A stretch of 10,588 bases of DNA from contig CAYYMH010000092.1 in NCBI GenBank assembly GCA_964472785.1, positions 1-10,588 on the forward strand, given 5' to 3'. Shown in pieces: positions 7,103 to 10,588 of the stretch. The notes under the pieces were generated by a model. That model made no database searches. It was not told the DNA's origin and saw only the letters and a list, made by a program, of their open reading frames with translations. Source of the DNA: CAYYMH01 sp964472785. GTDB lineage: Bacteria > Zhuqueibacterota > Zhuqueibacteria > Thermofontimicrobiales > Thermofontimicrobiaceae. Position 1 is the first letter of the stretch; every line of letters starts with the position of its first letter. Made by a program: the position numbers and the translations under genes.

Positions 7103-8410
7103 ATGAATCTCATACGATTATTTCCAGTCATTCTGTCATGTTTACTCATGAGTGCCCATTTTTCACGAGCTGATATCACTGGATTGGCAATCACCTGGTT
7201 GATCTTACCTTTTTTGTTGTTTATAAAGAGACACTGGGTTGCCCGAGTTTTTCAGATGTTGATGATTACTGCGTCAATTATTTGGATTGAAACAACGATT
7301 CGATTGGTTCACATGCGTCAAAGCATGAATGAATCCTGGACACGGCTGGCAATTATTTTGGGCACTGTTGCTTTTTTCAGTTTACTGTCTGCGCTCGTAT
7401 TCGAAAATAAACAATTAAAAGATCGTTATAAAAAAAAAGACAAATCTGATATAGCCATCGCTGCCTCATTTCTGGCAACGATTGGTTTATTAGTCATTGT
7501 CCAAATAAAAGTAAGCATGCCCATGCTGATCCTGGGGCGATTTTTCCCAACATTTGGCTGGCTCCAAGCACTGGCATTGGCTGTTTACGCAGGACTCATA
7601 ACTGAAAAAATGCTGGATCCCCTCAAATCAGCAAAATGGCGCTACCGGATTTGGTTCTTATTCTCGGTGGTGTTTTTCTCCCAACTCATTGTCGGACTGC
7701 TGGGGGTGGATCAATTTTTAATGACCGGTGAGCTCCATCTGCCAGTGCCGGCGATGATCCTTGCCGGTCCATTGTATCGGGCAGAAGGATTCTTCATGCC
7801 CATATTGTTTTTAGCCACTGTATTACTTGCGGGACCGGCGTGGTGCAGCCATCTGTGCTATGTTGGCGCCTGGGATAATTTAGCCGCGAACATGAAAAAA
7901 CAGCCTCAATCGTTACCCAAATGGCGTCATCCGGTTCGAGTCGGGATTCTGGTACTAATAATTTTTGTATCAATTTTGCTCCGGCTGATCGGTGTCCCGA
8001 CTTTTTCGGCAACGCTCATAGGAGCGGCTTTTGGCATTATCGGTGTCGGAATCATGATTTTTTTCTCGCGTAAAAAAGGCGCGATGGTTCACTGCATCAC
8101 ATATTGTCCCATCGGCATAATCGCGAATTGGATTGGCAAGATCAATCCATTTCGAATTCGGATTGATCAAGCCTGTACTGAATGCGGCGCCTGTACAAAA
8201 GTTTGCCGTTATGATGCACTAAATTCTTCCGACATCAAAAAAAGAAAACCCGGTTTAACTTGCACCCTTTGTGGTGACTGCATTAAAAGTTGTCACGGAA
8301 ATTGGATCAATTACCGATTTTTCCGAATGAAACCGGAACATGCACGGTCAATGTTCATTGTGCTTGTCGTAAGTTTGCACGCTGTGTTTTTGGGATTGGC
8401 ACGGATTTAA
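7103..8410 (+). CDS. NapH/NosR-like polytopic 4Fe-4S membrane protein
   Basis: A 435-residue inner-membrane iron-sulfur protein. Residues 1-165 contain several hydrophobic helices with no cysteine motif (approximately 5-21, 26-41, 47-66, 82-101, 117-135, 148-165). The rest matches the NapH/NosR/CcoG architecture: helices near 182-202 and 230-246, a CX3C pair at C248/C252 (WCSHLCYVGAWD), helices at about 276-321, a CX3CP pair at C331/C335 (HCITYCPIG), then two 4Fe-4S motifs, C358/C361/C364/C368 and C387/C390/C393/C397, and a final helix at 413-433. Family members pass electrons between quinols and redox partners. The first CX3C lacks the usual following proline, and cluster motifs end CR and CH instead of CP. 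AAAGGGA at 7088-7094 serves as ribosome binding site. Adjacency to qNOR suggests a role in electron supply or maturation for NO respiration, which is inferred; it could also serve another partner. Confidence 0.87.
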   Translation: MNLIRLFPVILSCLLMSAHFSRADITGLAITWLILPFLLFIKRHWVARVFQMLMITASIIWIETTIRLVHMRQSMNESWTRLAIILGTVAFFSLLSALVFENKQLKDRYKKKDKSDIAIAASFLATIGLLVIVQIKVSMPMLILGRFFPTFGWLQALALAVYAGLITEKMLDPLKSAKWRYRIWFLFSVVFFSQLIVGLLGVDQFLMTGELHLPVPAMILAGPLYRAEGFFMPILFLATVLLAGPAWCSHLCYVGAWDNLAANMKKQPQSLPKWRHPVRVGILVLIIFVSILLRLIGVPTFSATLIGAAFGIIGVGIMIFFSRKKGAMVHCITYCPIGIIANWIGKINPFRIRIDQACTECGACTKVCRYDALNSSDIKKRKPGLTCTLCGDCIKSCHGNWINYRFFRMKPEHARSMFIVLVVSLHAVFLGLARI

Positions 8411-8495
8411 AGATCACCCCGGCAATCAAAAGAATTGAAACCAGCATTCCTTGGTTCTTTCACCCTTTATTAGTTAGCTTTTTTTCAAATTTTAC

Positions 8496-8524
8496 TTGAT
8501 TTTTAAGTGAAATAAATTTATATT
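8496..8524 (+). promoter_or_regulatory. Sigma70-like promoter of the rnfB-nifU-DUF116 unit
   Basis: TTGATT (8496-8501), a 17-nt spacer and TATATT (8519-8524) give a good -35/-10 pair, with a start site near 8531 and a leader of about 47 nt. It lies in the 167-nt gap after the NapH-like gene and suggests that rnfB is transcribed independently. The gap otherwise holds only AT-rich sequence; a weak AACCA/TGGTT stem near 8440-8457 is not convincing as a terminator. Confidence 0.5.
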
Positions 8525-8577
8525 GGAAACTTAATTTTTAAACTACAACAAAATTAAAAATAAGGATTAGTGATCAA

Positions 8578-9432
8578 ATGGATATTGTTGTCATTTCTTC
8601 GATTCTGGGTATTGGAAGTCTCGGCTTACTCTTTGGCGTCGGTCTGGCATACGCTTCGAGAAAATTTGCAGTGGAAGTCGATCCGAAAATTGAGGAAATC
8701 ATGGACATCCTCCCCGGTGCAAATTGTGGTGGCTGCGGCTATCCCGGATGTTCCGGATATGCGGAAGCTGTTGTAAAAAGTGGTGCTGATCCGACACTGT
8801 GCGCTCCCGGCGGTGATGAAGTCGTCCAGCAAATTTCCGATATTTTAGGAATCAAACCGGAAAAAAAGGAACCACAGGTTGCTGTGGTTCAGTGCCGCGG
8901 GGATAAAGAGAAAGCGCCTGACAAGTTTGAATACAACGGCATTGAGGATTGCAGCGCAGCGCAGCTCATCATGGGGGGCGCAAAAGGCTGTGTTTACGGT
9001 TGTTTGGGGCTTGGCAGTTGTGTCAGAGCCTGTCCCTTTGGTGCCATGGAAATGGGCGACAACGGCCTGCCGATTGTGTTCGAAGACAAATGCACAGCGT
9101 GCGGTATTTGTGTTCAGACCTGCCCTCGCGGGATTATGGCATTGATTCCGAGGTCACAAAAAGTCTATCTGGGCTGCGTGTCACAGGATAAAGCAAAGGC
9201 TGTTAAATCAGTGTGCAAGGTCGGTTGTATCGGTTGTCAGCTGTGTTCAAAAGAAAAAGTGACACCATCCGGCTCAATAGAGATGGATGGTAATTTGCCC
9301 AAAATTGTTAAACCAAATGAAGAAGATCTGAAAAAAGCATTTGAAAAATGTCCAACAAACAGTTTCGTCCTTCGCGGCGAAGAAGAAAAAGAAGCAGAAA
9401 TAGAAGAAGAAAAAATAGAGAAAGGTGAATGA
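8578..9432 (+). CDS. rnfB: RnfB-like multi-cluster ferredoxin subunit
   Basis: A membrane-anchored iron-sulfur protein resembling subunit B of the Rnf ferredoxin:NAD+ (or quinone-linked) ion-translocating complex, where RnfB takes electrons from ferredoxin. Residues 5-25 form an N-terminal helix. Next comes the RnfB-type 4Fe-4S domain GANCGGCGYPGCSGY (C50, C53, C58) with C75 as fourth ligand. A double ferredoxin domain follows: C138/C142/C148/C152-P and C172/C175/C178/C182-P. A further cysteine group (C213, C217, C220, C223, with C258-P) looks like an extra cluster, as in longer anaerobe RnfB proteins. The C-terminus (about 267-284) is a Glu/Lys-rich tail. The length of 284 exceeds the short proteobacterial RnfB (about 190). 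AAGGA at 8562-8566 precedes the ATG. No rnfA, C, D, G or E is visible on either side; the neighbours are NifU-like and DUF116 genes. It may be a stand-alone RnfB-like electron carrier, or the rest may lie elsewhere. Confidence 0.9.
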   Translation: MDIVVISSILGIGSLGLLFGVGLAYASRKFAVEVDPKIEEIMDILPGANCGGCGYPGCSGYAEAVVKSGADPTLCAPGGDEVVQQISDILGIKPEKKEPQVAVVQCRGDKEKAPDKFEYNGIEDCSAAQLIMGGAKGCVYGCLGLGSCVRACPFGAMEMGDNGLPIVFEDKCTACGICVQTCPRGIMALIPRSQKVYLGCVSQDKAKAVKSVCKVGCIGCQLCSKEKVTPSGSIEMDGNLPKIVKPNEEDLKKAFEKCPTNSFVLRGEEEKEAEIEEEKIEKGE

Positions 9433-9441
9433 GGTTATTCT

Positions 9442-9660
9442 ATGATAGAACGCGTTAAAGAAGTATTGCAAAAAGTGAGACCATCTTTACAAGCTGATGG
9501 TGGCGATGTGGAATTGGTCGGTGTAGAAGATAATATCGTAAAAGTGAAATTGACCGGTGCTTGCGGTGGATGTCCGTTTGCCCAAATGACACTGAAAAAT
9601 GGTATCGAACGTATCATCAAGCAGGAGATTCCTGAAGTGGATGAAGTCGTGTCGGTTTAA
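9442..9660 (+). CDS. NifU C-terminal-domain Fe-S scaffold protein
   Basis: A 72-residue protein consisting only of the NifU C-terminal (Nfu) domain. It has the conserved core LQADGGDVELV (16-26) and TGACGGCPFAQMTLKNGIE (38-56), with the cluster-binding CXXC at C41/C44. Nfu domains carry a 4Fe-4S cluster at a dimer interface and hand it to target apoproteins. The gene begins 9 nt after rnfB stops, and GAGG (9431-9434) overlaps that stop, so translation is probably coupled. Sitting between an RnfB-like protein that needs several 4Fe-4S clusters and a DUF116 protein, it may deliver clusters to the neighbour; this is inference. The family assignment is firm. Confidence 0.93.
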   Translation: MIERVKEVLQKVRPSLQADGGDVELVGVEDNIVKVKLTGACGGCPFAQMTLKNGIERIIKQEIPEVDEVVSV

Positions 9661-9679
9661 TTTCAAGAATTTTGAAATT
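9659..9679. repeat. Inverted repeat between nifU-like and DUF116 genes
   Basis: AATTTCAA (9659-9666) and TTGAAATT (9672-9679) form an 8-bp stem around GAATT, overlapping the nifU-like stop codon. No T-run follows, so it is not a classic terminator. It may shape or protect the mRNA between the two genes. Confidence 0.4.
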
Positions 9680-9686
9680 GAGAAAG

Positions 9687-9703
9687 TTATCATCAAATGA
9701 TAA
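9687..9703 (+). promoter_or_regulatory. Hairpin spanning the DUF116 start codon
   Basis: TTATCAT (9687-9693), loop CAA, then ATGATAA (9697-9703) is a perfect 7-bp inverted repeat, and the ATG start codon forms the beginning of the second arm. Upstream only a weak GAGAAAG (9680-9686) could serve as ribosome binding site. Base-pairing might lower translation of the third gene; the stem is AT-rich and its stability is not certain. Confidence 0.35.
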
Positions 9704-10485
9704 AAGATCGAAAATTAGGTGACGAATGGACGGAATGGGACGGAGACCTTGCCCGAACTGAATTGGACGTGGAAGCAGGAAAGCGGCTATTTTTGAGCTT
9801 TGCGCTTTTCAGCATCGTGATGTTGACGTTGGTCATCTTGTTTGTGTGGTTCATGATTAAACCGCGCGTGCTCGGGTTCAGTCATGTCATCGCTGATATT
9901 ATGGAACATCTTGTTTATGCAGTCATTGGCTTGTTGTTTTTCGTATTTGCTCAAACAACACTTTCCATTATCACCAAACGAAATTTTAACATCCGGTTCG
10001 GAAAACGGGAGTTATCTATCACCTTTTTAACACCGCTCATTCTGTCACTGGGAAAAAAGTTCGGTATATCTTTCGACAGAATGGGGAACTCATTTATAAA
10101 AGTGAGTAATTCTCTCATTCGTTCGATGCGTTGGAAAACGGTCGATAAAAAGGTGTTAATTCTTTTGCCCCGGTGTCTGATGCGTCCCATACAGAAGCAA
10201 ATAATCGGTATTGCCAAAAAATATCAGTGCTTGATTTTTACTGTCCCCGGAGGATCGTTAGCAAGAAAGATAATTTTGGAAAAAAAACCGTCCGCGGTTA
10301 TCGGCGTGGCTTGTGAGCGGGATCTGTTGAGTGGTATCCGGGAGGTGCATCATATTCCAGTAATTGGCATTCCCAATAAGCGACCTGAAGGCCCCTGTAA
10401 AAATACGACTGTAGATTATCAGAAAATAGAGGAAGCCATTCTGTTTTTTCTCAGTCAAAAATTACCGGTTCCCAACAAAATCTGA
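9697..10485 (+). CDS. DUF116 domain membrane protein lacking the Cys-rich segment
   Basis: A 262-residue protein of unknown function. Two membrane helices (about 31-54 and 68-90) follow a charged N-terminus; the remainder should be cytoplasmic. The C-terminal half carries DUF116 hallmarks: VLILLPRCL (153-161), PGGSLARKII (184-193), AVIGVACERDLLSGI (200-214), IPVIGIPNKRPEGPCKNT (220-237). Cysteines are C160, C178, C206 and C234. From my recollection of the family, many DUF116 proteins have a CXXCGKC-like segment between LPxCL and the GGxxARK motif, suggesting an Fe-S site; here about 25 residues link the two and that segment is absent. The frame is intact, so this looks like a family variant rather than damage. 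It is the last gene of the rnfB unit, 36 nt after the nifU-like gene. A redox or Fe-S-linked role is suggested only by context. Confidence 0.88.
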   Translation: MIKDRKLGDEWTEWDGDLARTELDVEAGKRLFLSFALFSIVMLTLVILFVWFMIKPRVLGFSHVIADIMEHLVYAVIGLLFFVFAQTTLSIITKRNFNIRFGKRELSITFLTPLILSLGKKFGISFDRMGNSFIKVSNSLIRSMRWKTVDKKVLILLPRCLMRPIQKQIIGIAKKYQCLIFTVPGGSLARKIILEKKPSAVIGVACERDLLSGIREVHHIPVIGIPNKRPEGPCKNTTVDYQKIEEAILFFLSQKLPVPNKI

Positions 10486-10528
10486 ATCCGGCATAAGAGT
10501 GCATATTGTAGTTGATTAATTTAAAATT

Positions 10529-10555
10529 GCTCGAATCTTTTTCGGGCTTTTTTTT
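10529..10555 (+). terminator. Intrinsic terminator after DUF116
   Basis: GCTCGAA (10529-10535), loop TCTTT, TTCGGGC (10541-10547) form a 7-bp stem with one T-G pair, followed directly by eight T (10548-10555). It ends the rnfB-nifU-DUF116 transcript 43 nt after the last stop codon. The remaining 33 nt to the window end hold nothing I can identify beyond an 8-bp palindrome TTGATCAA at 10557-10564. Confidence 0.85.
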
Positions 10556-10588
10556 ATTGATCAAAAATAGAGTTAACAGGATTTAATT

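Noticed and set aside
8440..8457. Possible terminator hairpin after the NapH-like gene
   Set aside because: Only AACCA/TGGTT pair cleanly, and the T-run at about 8479-8485 is too far away to form an intrinsic terminator.
8290..8499. Small + strand open frame at the end of the NapH-like gene
   Set aside because: Most of it overlaps the iron-sulfur domain in another frame, and the unique tail is AT-rich non-coding sequence containing the rnfB promoter.
9379..9427. Purine-rich repeat-like tract at the end of rnfB
   Set aside because: It encodes the Glu/Lys-rich tail in frame; the low complexity is explained by coding for acidic residues and gives no separate signal.

Overview
This 10.6 kb window comes from a Gram-negative bacterium. 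The evidence is a predicted outer-membrane beta-barrel protein ending in phenylalanine, a periplasmic LolA-like carrier and an RND transporter. Base composition is moderately AT-rich, with strongly AT-rich gaps between genes. All genes are on the + strand and closely packed. Respiratory NO reduction, an RnfB-type ferredoxin and a DUF116 protein together suggest an anaerobic or facultative environmental lineage. The style of the genes recalls the FCB group (Calditrichota, KSB1 or Ignavibacteriota-like), but that placement is a guess. I saw no rRNA, tRNA, CRISPR array or transposase gene.

Region 1 (1-4163) is an envelope export operon. It holds the 3' part of an MMPL/RND-type transporter (its N-terminus lies outside the window), a secreted LolA-like lipoprotein-sorting-type protein, and a DUF1302-like outer-membrane barrel. 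Spacing is tight (43 nt, then 1 nt). The set looks like an inner membrane - periplasm - outer membrane route for a hydrophobic substrate that the sequence does not identify.

Region 2 (4164-8410) is a nitric-oxide reduction unit. A quinol-dependent NO reductase (qNOR) with all expected heme and FeB ligands is preceded by a perfect CRP/FNR/DNR-type palindrome (TTGACT-AA-AGTCAA), placed exactly where a class II activator site would sit relative to a TATTAT -10 box. After a 184-nt gap with a long inverted repeat come a small cupin and a polytopic NapH/NosR-like protein with two 4Fe-4S clusters, 5 nt apart. These two could be accessory or electron-supply proteins for the reductase; that is inference.

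Region 3 (8411-10588) has its own sigma70-like promoter and encodes an RnfB-like multi-cluster ferredoxin, a NifU C-terminal-domain Fe-S scaffold and a membrane-anchored DUF116 protein, closed by a clear intrinsic terminator. No other Rnf subunit is visible on either side, so this RnfB appears to stand outside a full Rnf operon, at least locally. The third gene lacks the cysteine-rich segment I associate with DUF116.

The most promising material for follow-up is the qNOR-cupin-NapH-like arrangement with its FNR/DNR-type promoter, and the neighbouring RnfB-like/NifU-like/DUF116 unit. Both concern electron delivery through Fe-S proteins at the membrane. No gap between genes exceeds 184 nt, so no long stretch is unexplained.
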